Shown one piece after another: positions 1-8,081 of a DNA stretch of 62,806 bases. The notes beneath the pieces are model-generated. The model ran no database searches. It saw nothing but the letters and a program-made list of their open reading frames with translations, and was not told where the DNA came from. Position 1 is the stretch's first letter. Each line of letters starts with the position of its first letter. Both the position numbers and the translations under genes were made by a program. Source of the DNA: an uncultured Pelagibacteraceae bacterium (GTDB taxonomy: Bacteria; Pseudomonadota; Alphaproteobacteria; Pelagibacterales; Pelagibacteraceae); the NCBI GenBank assembly GCA_902562645.1, contig CACETY010000006.1:1-62806 (forward strand). Reading direction: 5' to 3'.

Positions 1-78
1 AATAACTTTATCAAATTGAGAAAATTGATGAACAACGTTCCAAGTAAAAGAGTCTTGATGATCAATTATATATATCAT
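1..78 (-). CDS. Glutamine amidotransferase component (PabA/TrpG type), N-terminal fragment
   Basis: Only the first 26 codons lie in the window. The ATG is at 78-76 on the minus strand and the frame runs off the left edge. The visible N-terminus reads MIYIIDHQDSFTWNVV, the usual opening of class I glutaminases that feed ammonia to chorismate enzymes (compare the family pattern IDNYDSFTYN). Its start overlaps the stop of the chorismate-binding gene (75-77) in an ATGA arrangement, so the two are translationally coupled and should form the two subunits of one enzyme. PabA and TrpG cannot be told apart from this fragment. Confidence 0.8.
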   Translation of the reverse strand, partial: MIYIIDHQDSFTWNVVHQFSQFDKVI

Positions 79-1289
79 TTAAATAATTCTAATAATGATT
101 TCGCTTTTATAAAATTCTCATTAAATTCTTTTTTTGCTGCGCTATCTAAAACTACACCTGAAGCAGCAGAAATTTCTGATTTTTTTTTGAAATTTAAAAT
201 AGATCTTATTATTATATTAAACCTCATATCTTGATTAAATTTAATAAAACCAAAACTACCAGTAAAAATATTTCTGTCTTCTTTTTCCTGAGAATTTAAC
301 AATTGTAATGTCTTAATTTTTGGGCAGCCAATAACAGATCCTCCAGGCATCATAGCAGTTATTATTTCTTTTACAGATATATTTTTTTTTATCTTGCCTG
401 CAATACTTGTTACATAATGATAAAGATGTTTATATTCTTCAACATACTTTTCCTTTTTAATCTTTACAGTTCCAGGTTTACAAATTCTTGATAAGTCATT
501 TCTTTCAAGATCAACAATCATGTTATGTTCTTTCGTTTCTTTATTGTTGTTTCTAAAATATTTTAAAGCCTTTAATTTATTATAAAATTTATTCTTTTTT
601 AGCGTTCCAGCTATTGGTTTAGTAATGATTGTGTTACCTTTTCTATCAATCAATGTTTCTGGAGAGCAACTAACTATTGAATAATCTTTATCTCTAATCA
701 TAAATGACTCTGGAGATGAATTTATTTTCATAAGTTTCCAAAAGAAATTAACAGGATTTATTTCAGATTTATTTTTATATTTTGTGCATATTTTTATTTG
801 ATAAGTTTGTCCTTCGCGTATTTTCTTTGAAAAAATATTAAATATTTTTTTATACTTTTCATAGCTAATATTTAATTTAAAGGGGCTTGAAATGTTGGTT
901 TTTTTGAACTGATAAATAAAATTATGATTTTTTTTTGTTGAATATATTTTAATTTTATCTCTAATTTTTATAATCGTTTCTGGTTTATAAAACACACCTT
1001 TGTAAAATTTAATATTTTTTTGATTTTTAATTTTTATTTTTAGTAAATTACAAAGTATCTCATAACCGAAAAAGCCAATAAAAATATCTGTTTCTTTTCT
1101 ATATATTTTTTTTGAAAAAGAGTTTAAGAAGTTTTCTATATTTCTGTTGTTTATTATTATTTTTTTTGAAAAATCAGTAAATAAATCGTAACCACCTTCA
1201 ACTTTATATATTATCAATGGTTTATTAGACTGATAAAGATTTTCTAAAAATGGACTAAATTTAGGTTTATGCTGTTTGAACTCTTTCAA
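75..1289 (-). CDS. Chorismate-binding aminotransferase, component I (PabB/TrpE family)
   Basis: This subunit binds chorismate and aminates it with ammonia from the glutaminase encoded just downstream, giving aminodeoxychorismate (folate) or anthranilate (tryptophan). The 404-residue protein has the family signatures in order: PIAGT at about 225-229, HNMIVDLERNDLSRIC at about 255-270 and MPGGSVIGCPKI at about 314-325. The divergent N-terminal third is short, as in PabB. PIAGT with Ala is typical of TrpE, whereas E. coli-type PabB has PIKGT, so the motif and the length point different ways. No trp genes are adjacent. It starts inside the MFS gene (23 bp overlap) and is last but one in the metC operon. 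Confidence 0.85.
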   Translation of the reverse strand: MKEFKQHKPKFSPFLENLYQSNKPLIIYKVEGGYDLFTDFSKKIIINNRNIENFLNSFSKKIYRKETDIFIGFFGYEILCNLLKIKIKNQKNIKFYKGVFYKPETIIKIRDKIKIYSTKKNHNFIYQFKKTNISSPFKLNISYEKYKKIFNIFSKKIREGQTYQIKICTKYKNKSEINPVNFFWKLMKINSSPESFMIRDKDYSIVSCSPETLIDRKGNTIITKPIAGTLKKNKFYNKLKALKYFRNNNKETKEHNMIVDLERNDLSRICKPGTVKIKKEKYVEEYKHLYHYVTSIAGKIKKNISVKEIITAMMPGGSVIGCPKIKTLQLLNSQEKEDRNIFTGSFGFIKFNQDMRFNIIIRSILNFKKKSEISAASGVVLDSAAKKEFNENFIKAKSLLELFK

Positions 1290-2487
1290 TTGACTTCTCT
1301 TTAATTGGTAAGTGTATCAAACCTGCAAAGATTGATAATGCGATAGAAACGTACCATGCGTAATCAAAATTTCCATGCATTTCATAAAAAACTCCTCCTA
1401 AATACGCTCCAAGAAAAGACCCAATCTGGTGACTTACAAAAACTATTCCATAAAGAAGACCAATGTGTTTAGTTCCAAATATATGACCTACTAAACCATT
1501 TGTTGGTGGAACAGTTGAAAGCCATAGAAGTCCAAAAGTAACCCCAAATACAACTGAGTTAAATATACTTGGTGGTAAATATAAAAAATATATTAGAGAC
1601 ACACCTCTTAATAAATATATTGCACTTAGTACTTTCTTTTTACTAAACTTGGTTGCAAGATAACCGCTCCCCATAGTTCCTATCATATTGAAAACACCTA
1701 CTAATGCTAAAATCATAGCTGCTGTCCAGTCTGGCATACCTCTATCCATCATATATGTTGGTATATGGGTAGCAACTAAAGCTATATGCCAACCGCAAAC
1801 AAAAAATCCTAAGGTTAAAAATATAAAACTTTTATTATTTAATGCTTCTATTAAGGCTTCCTTAGCAGTTTGGTTATTATTATCGTTATTTCCAACTGGA
1901 GTTTTAGGTGTACTTATAAATAAAGCTGTTATTAGACCTATTCCTAAAAGAAAACAAAAATATAAAATCGTTATTTCCCATCCAATTTCAATTAATGAAT
2001 ATCTTACAAGTAAAGGCGAAACAAAAAAACCAAATGATCCTGCACAAGTTACAATGCCAGTAGCAATTGTTCTATTAGATGATGGAAAATGCTTTGCAAC
2101 TACTGAAACTGGAATGCTTATAGCAGTTCCACCTAATCCAATTCCTATCAGAAGTCCTATGGTCAAAGTAAAAAGATAACCTGTGTTTAGCCCTGAATAA
2201 AACAAGAATAGTCCTGCTAAATAAAATAAAAAACCCACAAATATTGCAGTTGCACCTCCATACCTATCAGTTATGAAACCAAATATTGGACTAAAGACAC
2301 CCCACATCAATAATTGTAATCCAATAACAAAACCAAAATGTGAAATCGAAATATTTAAATCAGCATTAAAATCAAAAAAAAATAATCCGAATGTCTGTCT
2401 TATACCAAGAGATACAATAACAACTAATGAAGCTGCTATTAGTGTAACTAATGCTTTTTTTGTATTAAAAAATTTTTCAGAACTCAT
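1267..2487 (-). CDS. MFS transporter, 12 TM
   Basis: A 406-residue major facilitator superfamily protein with about twelve hydrophobic segments and a hydrophilic centre near residues 195-215 (a run of Asn and Asp), the usual break between two six-helix bundles. The loop between helices 2 and 3 carries GFITDRYGG, the MFS motif A. It is likely a secondary transporter of a small anion or metabolite in the inner membrane; the overall look recalls monocarboxylate/oxalate-type MFS, but the substrate cannot be read. Its ATG overlaps the metC stop by 4 bp (ATGA) and its end overlaps the chorismate enzyme start by 23 bp, so it is inside an operon. Confidence 0.85.
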   Translation of the reverse strand: MSSEKFFNTKKALVTLIAASLVVIVSLGIRQTFGLFFFDFNADLNISISHFGFVIGLQLLMWGVFSPIFGFITDRYGGATAIFVGFLFYLAGLFLFYSGLNTGYLFTLTIGLLIGIGLGGTAISIPVSVVAKHFPSSNRTIATGIVTCAGSFGFFVSPLLVRYSLIEIGWEITILYFCFLLGIGLITALFISTPKTPVGNNDNNNQTAKEALIEALNNKSFIFLTLGFFVCGWHIALVATHIPTYMMDRGMPDWTAAMILALVGVFNMIGTMGSGYLATKFSKKKVLSAIYLLRGVSLIYFLYLPPSIFNSVVFGVTFGLLWLSTVPPTNGLVGHIFGTKHIGLLYGIVFVSHQIGSFLGAYLGGVFYEMHGNFDYAWYVSIALSIFAGLIHLPIKEKSIERVQTA

Positions 2488-3659
2488 TTAATGAATCTAA
2501 GCGATTTTCGCAAATCTTCAATTAAATCTTTTGGATCCTCAAGTCCTATGTGTAATCTAACAATTTTTTCGTCCTCTTTTATATCTGAATAAATTCTATT
2601 TCCTCTCTCAGCTTTACTTTGATGAAGTGCTAAACTTTCAAAACCTCCCCAGCTATATCCGTAACCGAATAATTTGAGAGAATTAACAAATTTGATAACA
2701 GATTTTCTATCCTTAGTTTTTATTTTTAGACCCATTAAACCAGATGCTCCTGAGTAATATTTTTTCCATAATTTATAATTAAGAGATCCTTTTTTATAAG
2801 GATATAGAAGTTTAACTTTTTTATTTTTTGATAAAAATTCTGCAACTTTTCTAGCATTTTCTTGATGCTTATCTAACCTTACATCTAATGTTCTTAATCC
2901 TCTGGTTATCAAATATGCATCATCAGGACCTAATCGTAAGCCAATAATTTTTTGTGCTTTCTCAACATGTTTAAAGACTTTTCTATTCACTGCTAAGCTT
3001 CCACCCATAACATCCGAGTGCCCAGAATAATATTTGGTTGCTGAAACAATGGACATGTCAAATCCAAGTTTCATCGGTTTAAAAAAATATGGTGTTGCCC
3101 AAGTATTATCAATTGCAGTAAACACTTTCTTTTTTTTTGCGATAGATATAATTTTTGATAAATCTTGGAATTCAAATGAATTACTACCAGGATTTTCTAC
3201 GAAAATTAATTTTGTTTTTTTGTTAATTATTTTATTAAGAGATTTTAAATCATGAGGATTATAAAAAGTTGTCTTAATATTAAATTCTTTTAAAAAATCT
3301 TGGGTTAAAATTCTTGTTGGATTGTAAACAGGGTCGGCAACAACTATTTCATCTCCAGGTCTTACAACACTAAAAATTGCTAAGAAAACAGATCCAAAAC
3401 CTGTGGGTGTTAAAAAAACATGATAAGAATCCTCAAGCTTGGTTAAAATTTTTTGTAAAATATGCGTTGTTGATGTTCCTTGTCTTCCGTAATCAAAATG
3501 ACCACCTCTTGGATCTTTCATATATTTAGACTGAGTTCGTCTTATGTCATTCATTGACTTAAATATTATGGTGGATGCGCGAACTACTGGTGGATTAACT
3601 GAGTGATTATGGAAATCTTTAGCGGTATGTTTCAAAAAAGTCTTAAACGATTTGCTCAT
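2484..3659 (-). CDS. metC: Cystathionine beta-lyase-like PLP enzyme (Cys/Met metabolism family)
   Basis: A 391-residue enzyme of the Cys/Met metabolism PLP family. It carries SATKYYSGHSDVMGGS, where the Lys is the expected Schiff-base residue, the upstream PLP segment AIDNTWATPYF, and GRQGTSTTH near the N-terminus. Cystathionine beta-lyase splits cystathionine into homocysteine, pyruvate and ammonia; related lyases act on other thioethers, so the substrate is inferred. I place the start at the ATG at 3659 (MSKSFKTF). A longer frame back to 3755 would add a hydrophobic stretch unlike the family and would run through the divergent small gene at 3735. It heads the operon metC > MFS > chorismate enzyme > glutaminase. 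Confidence 0.85.
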   Translation of the reverse strand: MSKSFKTFLKHTAKDFHNHSVNPPVVRASTIIFKSMNDIRRTQSKYMKDPRGGHFDYGRQGTSTTHILQKILTKLEDSYHVFLTPTGFGSVFLAIFSVVRPGDEIVVADPVYNPTRILTQDFLKEFNIKTTFYNPHDLKSLNKIINKKTKLIFVENPGSNSFEFQDLSKIISIAKKKKVFTAIDNTWATPYFFKPMKLGFDMSIVSATKYYSGHSDVMGGSLAVNRKVFKHVEKAQKIIGLRLGPDDAYLITRGLRTLDVRLDKHQENARKVAEFLSKNKKVKLLYPYKKGSLNYKLWKKYYSGASGLMGLKIKTKDRKSVIKFVNSLKLFGYGYSWGGFESLALHQSKAERGNRIYSDIKEDEKIVRLHIGLEDPKDLIEDLRKSLRFIK

Positions 3660-3734
3660 AAAAAAATTGCTATGTTCATTGGACAATGCTATATCCACCA
3701 AATAAGTCAATAAAATAGTAAAACTAAGGAGATT

Positions 3735-3818
3735 ATGGGATACCCAAAAAAACATAGAGGCCGTAGAAAAATGGGCTCTAAAAAGAGAAGAGCTAGAAAA
3801 AAAAATAAAAAGAAATAA
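3735..3818 (+). CDS. 27-residue Lys/Arg-rich peptide, bTHX-like in size and charge
   Basis: An ATG at 3735 opens a 27-codon frame ending in TAA at 3816-3818. A clear Shine-Dalgarno sequence, AAGGAGA, sits just upstream, and such sites are uncommon here. The product is extremely basic, starting MGYPKKHRGRR, continuing GSKKRRARKK and ending in Lys. Only Tyr, Pro, Met, Gly, Ser, Ala, His and Asn interrupt the Lys/Arg. Size and charge fit a very small ribosome-associated protein. The spacing RG-x4-GS matches my memory of the bacterial 30S protein THX pattern, but the sequence is low in complexity and this is weak evidence. It is divergent from metC and convergent with mnmA. It could be another RNA-binding peptide. 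Confidence 0.6.
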   Translation: MGYPKKHRGRRKMGSKKRRARKKNKKK

Positions 3819-3823
3819 AATTT

Positions 3824-4942
3824 TTAATCTTTAATCCAACCACCACCTAATACTTTATGACCAAACTGGTCTTTCTTGTAGAATACACAAGCTTGGCCAG
3901 GTGAAATTCCATATTCAGGACTTAAAAGATTAACTTTTGCATCATTATTGTTCAGAAAATCTACATTTGCCTCTAAAAGTTTACCAGTGGATCTTACTTT
4001 TACTAAAACTTTTTGATTAAATTCTTGATTGTCTGCCAAAAGATTTAAATTTTTTAAATTAATTTCTGTCTTTGCTAATTTTTCTTTAGGTCCTATAAAT
4101 ATTTCATTTTTTTCCGCATCAATTTTAATTACATAAAATGGTTCTTCGTTGGAAACTTTAATTCCTTTTCTTTGACCAATTGTGAAATTGACTATTCCAT
4201 CATGTACACCAACAACTTTTCCGTCTAAATTTTTAATATTTCCTTTTTTATAGGATTCTGGTTTAAATTTTTTTATTACTGAAGCATAGTCTCCATTAGG
4301 AACAAAGCATATATCTTGGCTGTCTGGTTTATCTGCAACATTTAAATTTAATGCTTTGGCAATTTCTCTTGTTTTATCTTTTAATAATCCACCCAATGGA
4401 AATCTGATGTAATTTAATTGCTCTCTGGTTGTATTAAATAAAAAATAGCTTTGATCTCGAATTTCATCAATAGCTCTATACATATTCGTTGAGTTATCTT
4501 TAGTTAAACTTTTTACATAGTGACCTGTGATTAGCGCATCAGCATTTAAATCTTTTGAAAATTCAAACAAATCTTTAAATTTAACTGTTTGATTACATTG
4601 TACACAAGGTATAGGCGTTTCCCCCTTTAAATAACTTTCAACAAAATTATCAACAACACCTTGTTTAAATTTACTTTGGTAATATAGTATTTTGTGTTCT
4701 ATATCTAATTTATGTGCAACTCTCTTAGCATCCATTATATCCTGACCTGAGCAACATTGTTTTGATGCAGCAACTTCTTTACCGTCATCGTATAATTTCA
4801 AAGTTATGCCAATTACTTTGTAGCCATCTTTTTTCATCAATCCTGCGACAGTTGAGGAGTCCACGCCTCCAGACATTGCAACAACAACTGTTGTTTCTGA
4901 TGGTTTTTTATTAAATCCTAAAGAGTTAGTTTCTAAATTCAT
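3824..4942 (-). CDS. mnmA: tRNA-specific 2-thiouridylase MnmA
   Basis: MnmA adenylates U34 of Glu, Gln and Lys tRNAs and replaces O2 with sulfur, an intermediate step of mnm5s2U34 synthesis. The 372-residue protein has the ATP pyrophosphatase P-loop SGGVDSS at 24-30, PCVQCNQ at 112-118 containing the presumed catalytic Cys116, and DICFVP with Cys212, the second catalytic Cys of the family. FTIGQRKG and the C-terminal beta-barrel with [10 protein letters not shown] are also present. Length is normal apart from about 15 extra N-terminal residues. It stands alone, a few bases downstream of the convergent 27-residue peptide gene. Confidence 0.96.
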   Translation of the reverse strand: MNLETNSLGFNKKPSETTVVVAMSGGVDSSTVAGLMKKDGYKVIGITLKLYDDGKEVAASKQCCSGQDIMDAKRVAHKLDIEHKILYYQSKFKQGVVDNFVESYLKGETPIPCVQCNQTVKFKDLFEFSKDLNADALITGHYVKSLTKDNSTNMYRAIDEIRDQSYFLFNTTREQLNYIRFPLGGLLKDKTREIAKALNLNVADKPDSQDICFVPNGDYASVIKKFKPESYKKGNIKNLDGKVVGVHDGIVNFTIGQRKGIKVSNEEPFYVIKIDAEKNEIFIGPKEKLAKTEINLKNLNLLADNQEFNQKVLVKVRSTGKLLEANVDFLNNNDAKVNLLSPEYGISPGQACVFYKKDQFGHKVLGGGWIKD

Positions 4943-4983
4943 TTGATGGTATTTATACTTATTTCTATTATAAGTTAAATTAA

Positions 4984-5160
4984 ATGATTTTAGATTTTGA
5001 GCCAGGTGACAAAGTTATTAACCCTGCCAATAAAAGTTGGGGTATTGGTCAAGTTCAGTCGATAATTAAAGACAAAGTAACTGTGAACTTTGAAAATGTT
5101 GGTAAAAAAGTAATAAATGCAAATAATATTGAACTAGAGAGAATTGATAATAATGGATGA
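4984..5160 (+). CDS. DUF3553 family small protein
   Basis: A 58-residue protein starting at ATG 4984 ([14 protein letters not shown]). It shows the compact beta-rich pattern of DUF3553: [10 protein letters not shown], then WGIGQVQSI, then [13 protein letters not shown]. The fold looks like a small SH3/KOW-like barrel related to the CarD/RNAP-interacting or UvrD C-terminal type, but its function is not established. The stop overlaps the ATG of the next gene at 5153 by 8 bp (ATGGATGA), so the two are coupled. It is divergent from mnmA with about 40 bp between starts, so the promoter region is shared. Confidence 0.8.
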   Translation: MILDFEPGDKVINPANKSWGIGQVQSIIKDKVTVNFENVGKKVINANNIELERIDNNG

Positions 5161-5929
5161 AACTAAATTAAAAGGTATTGTTGAAAATTTAATAGATACC
5201 TTCTTAATGGCAGGAGATCTTTCTATAAAACTAAGAAATCAAGGTTTAAAAAAGGAAATTAAATCTGATAATACACCAGTTACTAATGGTGATATTGAGG
5301 TAAATAAGGTTCTTACAAAAAAAATATTAGAATTAACACCTGAAATTCCAATTGTGTCTGAAGAAACTTCGCACAACAAATCTAAAAATAATCTAAAAGA
5401 CTTTTGGCTTATCGATCCTATTGATGGAACGTATGATTATATTAACAACAAAGAGGAATTTACTTTAAATGCTGGGTTGATATTAAATGGGAAAGCTGTT
5501 GCAGGATTAATCAATGCACCAGCGAAAAGAAGGATGTTTTATTCTTATGGAAAAGATAAATCATTTGAAATATCTAATAATAAAAAGACTAAATTATATT
5601 GTAAAAAATTAACTTCATTAAATTCGGTAAAAGTTGTTTCATACTCAAATGTATTAAAACCTGAAATTGAGATTATTCATAAAAAAATTGGCGTAACAGA
5701 ATACGTTAAAATGAAGAGCTCACTCAAATTCTGTGTGATTGCAACAGGAGAATTTGATGGATATGTTGCTGAACCTAGGGCATGTGAGTGGGATATTGCT
5801 GCGGGTCATGCCATATTAGAGAACGCAGGTGGTATAATTAAAGATTTTAATGGTAATGAAATTAGATATGGAAAAAAAGATTTTAAAAATCCAAGCTTAA
5901 TTATAAAAAGAAGCAATAAATTAAAATGA
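5153..5929 (+). CDS. Inositol monophosphatase-family phosphatase, CysQ-like
   Basis: A 258-residue Mg-dependent phosphatase of the FIG/IMPase fold. Metal-binding motifs are all present: SEE at 69-71, WLIDPIDGTYDY around 85-96 and EWDIAAGHA at 211-219. The arrangement fits CysQ, 3'(2'),5'-bisphosphate nucleotidase, which removes pAp made by sulfotransfer and by acyl-carrier protein maturation; an inositol monophosphatase role is the alternative. I take the ATG at 5153 as start; an in-frame TTG lies 9 bp upstream. It overlaps the DUF3553 gene by 8 bp and the next small membrane gene by 4 bp (ATGA), making a tight three-gene operon. Confidence 0.85.
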   Translation: MDETKLKGIVENLIDTFLMAGDLSIKLRNQGLKKEIKSDNTPVTNGDIEVNKVLTKKILELTPEIPIVSEETSHNKSKNNLKDFWLIDPIDGTYDYINNKEEFTLNAGLILNGKAVAGLINAPAKRRMFYSYGKDKSFEISNNKKTKLYCKKLTSLNSVKVVSYSNVLKPEIEIIHKKIGVTEYVKMKSSLKFCVIATGEFDGYVAEPRACEWDIAAGHAILENAGGIIKDFNGNEIRYGKKDFKNPSLIIKRSNKLK

Positions 5930-6075
5930 GCGAGCAATTAAGAATAATTTTAATTATCATTATATCAGTTTCAATATTTGGCTTAATAGTTTTTGTAATA
6001 GTCAAAAATTATATAAAAAACAAAATTCAATATTATTTAGAAGAAAAAAATAAAAAAACTAAAGAAGATTTATAA
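5926..6075 (+). CDS. 49-residue single-TM protein
   Basis: A short frame starting at ATG 5926, overlapping the stop of the phosphatase gene as ATGA. The product begins MSEQLR, then has one strongly hydrophobic helix from about residue 7 to 26 (Ile/Leu/Val-rich with Ser and Gly), and ends in a highly charged cytoplasmic tail with a Lys/Glu-rich run. It looks like a small inner-membrane protein with an N-out/C-in tail. I do not recognise the family. Its end overlaps the convergent recX gene by 17 bp. The coupling to the phosphatase gene argues that it is really translated. Confidence 0.6.
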   Translation: MSEQLRIILIIIISVSIFGLIVFVIVKNYIKNKIQYYLEEKNKKTKEDL

Positions 6076-6622
6076 TCTTTAAATATTCATCTTTATCTAA
6101 ATCCATTACTCTTCTTGAAACTTCAAAATCAAAACCTGAACGAGCTAATACTCCTATGTCTTTTTTATAAAATAAAGGTCTATTGTCCTCCTGTCTTGAT
6201 GGTCCAATTCTTTTTTTTTTACAAATTTTTATAGCTGAAAAAAAATCTTGGTCTTCATTTTTGTCTTTGATTTGTTCGATAGTATTTTTTATATATTTTT
6301 CACCTACACCTTTGTTGATTAAATAATTTCTTATCTTATTTATTGAAGATCCTCTTTGTATTAAACTTTTTGCTTTAGACTCTGAATAAAATTTGTCATT
6401 AATAAATTTTGATTTTTCAAGATCTTCAAGAACAATATCGATTAAATTAGATACGTCATTTTTTTTTATGTTTGGAGTTCTTGAAGTAAGATATTTTTTT
6501 AACAAATACGTTCTCAATTGTTGTTTTGATGGAGCGAATTTTTCAACGTAATTAAGTGCAAAATTAGTCATCTCCTCAACAGTAACTTCTAATGACTTTT
6601 TTTTATTTTTTATAGGAATCAT
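6059..6622 (-). CDS. recX: RecX-family regulator of RecA
   Basis: A 187-residue, all-helical, Lys-rich protein with the RecX pattern of three-helix repeats: AlNYVEKFAPSKQQLRTYL near residue 27, then FINDKFYSESKAKSLIQRGSS, then INKIRNYLINKGV, and a C-terminal repeat with RRVMDL. RecX proteins bind along the RecA filament and curb its ATPase and strand exchange. Length is in the family's usual range. No recA is visible in the window, so it is not in a recA operon here. It is divergent from the ABA4-like gene, with about 30 bp between starts. Confidence 0.75.
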   Translation of the reverse strand: MIPIKNKKKSLEVTVEEMTNFALNYVEKFAPSKQQLRTYLLKKYLTSRTPNIKKNDVSNLIDIVLEDLEKSKFINDKFYSESKAKSLIQRGSSINKIRNYLINKGVGEKYIKNTIEQIKDKNEDQDFFSAIKICKKKRIGPSRQEDNRPLFYKKDIGVLARSGFDFEVSRRVMDLDKDEYLKIINLL

Positions 6623-6651
6623 TTGCTTATTTAATATAATATAAAAATATT

Positions 6652-7125
6652 ATGATTGAACAAATAGCAGCTTTTTTTACCATAGAAATGATCTATTTAT
6701 GGTTAAATATAGGTGTAATACCCTTCTGGTTAATTTTGATTATTTTTCCACAGTCAAAGATTTGTGGATTATTGGTTACTTCTATATTTCCATTTTTAAT
6801 TTTAACGGCTGTCTATGTTTATCTGGGTTATTATTTCTACATTTCTGGATATGATTTTGATTATAATTTTACTCTGTACCTCGGTCTGTACGACTTGAGA
6901 AATCTTTTTGAAGCTGAAGCTTTTTTGATAATGTTTTGGACACACTTTTTAGCAATAAACTTATTTTGTGGAGCGTGGATTATGAAAGATAGTCAAAAAT
7001 TATTTATGTCTAGATACATTGTCTTCATTCCAATAATAATAACTTATTTTATTGGTCCTTTAGGGTTAGTTATTTATTGGATAATAAGAATGTTCTACGC
7101 CAAAAGAATTAATTTGTTAGATTAA
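6652..7125 (+). CDS. ABA4-like (DUF4281) membrane protein
   Basis: A 157-residue inner-membrane protein with about four hydrophobic segments. The pattern NIGVIPFWLILIIFP near the start, FWTHFLAINLFCGAWIM in the middle and IGPLGLVIYWIIR near the end matches the ABA4-like family, named after the plant abscisic acid-deficient 4 protein involved in neoxanthin synthesis. In bacteria the role is unknown. Plausible roles include carotenoid or retinal-linked functions, which would be of interest in proteorhodopsin-bearing SAR11, but nothing nearby supports this. It ends 8 bp before the convergent rhodanese gene. Confidence 0.75.
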   Translation: MIEQIAAFFTIEMIYLWLNIGVIPFWLILIIFPQSKICGLLVTSIFPFLILTAVYVYLGYYFYISGYDFDYNFTLYLGLYDLRNLFEAEAFLIMFWTHFLAINLFCGAWIMKDSQKLFMSRYIVFIPIIITYFIGPLGLVIYWIIRMFYAKRINLLD

Positions 7126-7133
7126 AAGCTAAA

Positions 7134-7520
7134 TTACTTTACTACTTTAAAACCTGAATTTTGCATTGATCCAAAACCGCCATCTACATGGCAAATATTT
7201 TTAAAACCCATACTTTGTAAAGTTTTTGTTGCTAATGCAGATCTAAGACCCCCAGCACAAAACAAAACCATTTCCTTATTCATATCAATTTTACCATCTT
7301 TAAAATATTGACTATCTGGATCCATCCAAAATTCCAGCATTCCTCTTGGTATGTGAGAAGACTTTTCTATTCTTCCTAATCTTTCTAATTCTCTTACATC
7401 TCTGATATCGATAAGGTTGCATGTATCGTTATTTAATTTTTCTAGAGCTTCCTCTGGTGATATGGTTTTAATTTCCTTTAAAGCTTCTGCGACTAAAGTT
7501 GATGCTGATTTTATTGTCAT
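7134..7520 (-). CDS. Rhodanese-like sulfurtransferase
   Basis: A 128-residue single rhodanese domain without signal peptide, so cytoplasmic. It has LIDIRDVRELERLGRIEKSSHIPRG at the front of the domain and the active loop CAGGLRSA with Cys88, which carries the persulfide in active family members. Rhodaneses move sulfane sulfur between thiosulfate or persulfides and thiol acceptors. Its partner is unknown; sulfide-oxidising genes occur much further along in the window but not next to it. Gene order is convergent with the ABA4-like gene and divergent from the peroxiredoxin at 7579. Confidence 0.88.
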   Translation of the reverse strand: MTIKSASTLVAEALKEIKTISPEEALEKLNNDTCNLIDIRDVRELERLGRIEKSSHIPRGMLEFWMDPDSQYFKDGKIDMNKEMVLFCAGGLRSALATKTLQSMGFKNICHVDGGFGSMQNSGFKVVK

Positions 7521-7578
7521 TAATGTTTATTACACTAATTAAAAAATATTACTATATAAATTAAATAAAGGTTATCAA

Positions 7579-8022
7579 ATGAAAGCTCCAAATTTTAAAT
7601 TATCATCTACTTCAGGCAAAACCGTTGAATTAAATAAAGTAAAATCAAAATTTATCATCATCTATTTCTATCCAAAAGATAATACAAGTGGATGTACAAT
7701 TGAGACAAATGATTTTAATAAGCTTTTGAATAAATTTGAGAAACTAGGATGCACTATTTTTGGAATATCTAAAGATAGTTTAGAAAGTCATGAAAAATGG
7801 AGTAAAAAACTTAATTTAAAATTCGAATTATTAGCAGACGAAGATAAAACTTCTTTAAAAGCTTATAAGACCTGGGCCAAAAAAAAATTTATGGGTCGAG
7901 AATTTATGGGTACAGTGAGAAGCACCTTTATAATCAAGAAAAACAAAATCATCAAAGAATGGCGAAATGTTAAAGCCGCAGGCCACGCCGCAGAAGTTTT
8001 TGATTTTATTAAAAATTACTAA
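7579..8022 (+). CDS. bcp: Peroxiredoxin, PrxQ/Bcp type
   Basis: A 147-residue thiol peroxidase of the Bcp/PrxQ subfamily: FYPKDNTSGCT with the peroxidatic Cys39, FGISKDSLESHEKW, LLADEDKTSLKAY and RSTFIIKKN. It reduces peroxides using thioredoxin-like donors. The classical PrxQ resolving Cys five residues after the peroxidatic one is Asn44 here. The only other Cys is Cys58, so the enzyme may work as a 1-Cys type or use an unusual partner. A bidirectional terminator follows at 8026-8051, shared with amt. Confidence 0.9.
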   Translation: MKAPNFKLSSTSGKTVELNKVKSKFIIIYFYPKDNTSGCTIETNDFNKLLNKFEKLGCTIFGISKDSLESHEKWSKKLNLKFELLADEDKTSLKAYKTWAKKKFMGREFMGTVRSTFIIKKNKIIKEWRNVKAAGHAAEVFDFIKNY

Positions 8023-8025
8023 AAA

Positions 8026-8051
8026 AAAAGGCCCCTTAATAGGGGCCTTTT
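8026..8051. terminator. Bidirectional intrinsic terminator between bcp and amt
   Basis: Perfect 11-bp inverted repeat AAAAGGCCCCT / AGGGGCCTTTT with a 4-base loop (TTAA). On the minus strand it is followed by nine T residues, giving a strong terminator for amt; on the plus strand the T run is four, serving bcp. It is one of the most GC-rich hairpins in an AT-rich region. Confidence 0.85.
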
Positions 8052-8081
8052 GTTAACTATAGAGAGAGAGATAGTTATTCT

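Noticed and set aside
1688..2179. Plus-strand frame of 163 codons inside the MFS gene
   Set aside because: It is antisense to a well-supported transporter gene, is rich in Ile/Pro/Lys like other shadow frames, and has no recognisable domain or ribosome site.
3660..3734. Possible SAM riboswitch upstream of metC
   Set aside because: The 75-bp leader does not show the SAM-II or SAM-V conserved blocks as I know them, and part of it belongs to the divergent small gene's control region.
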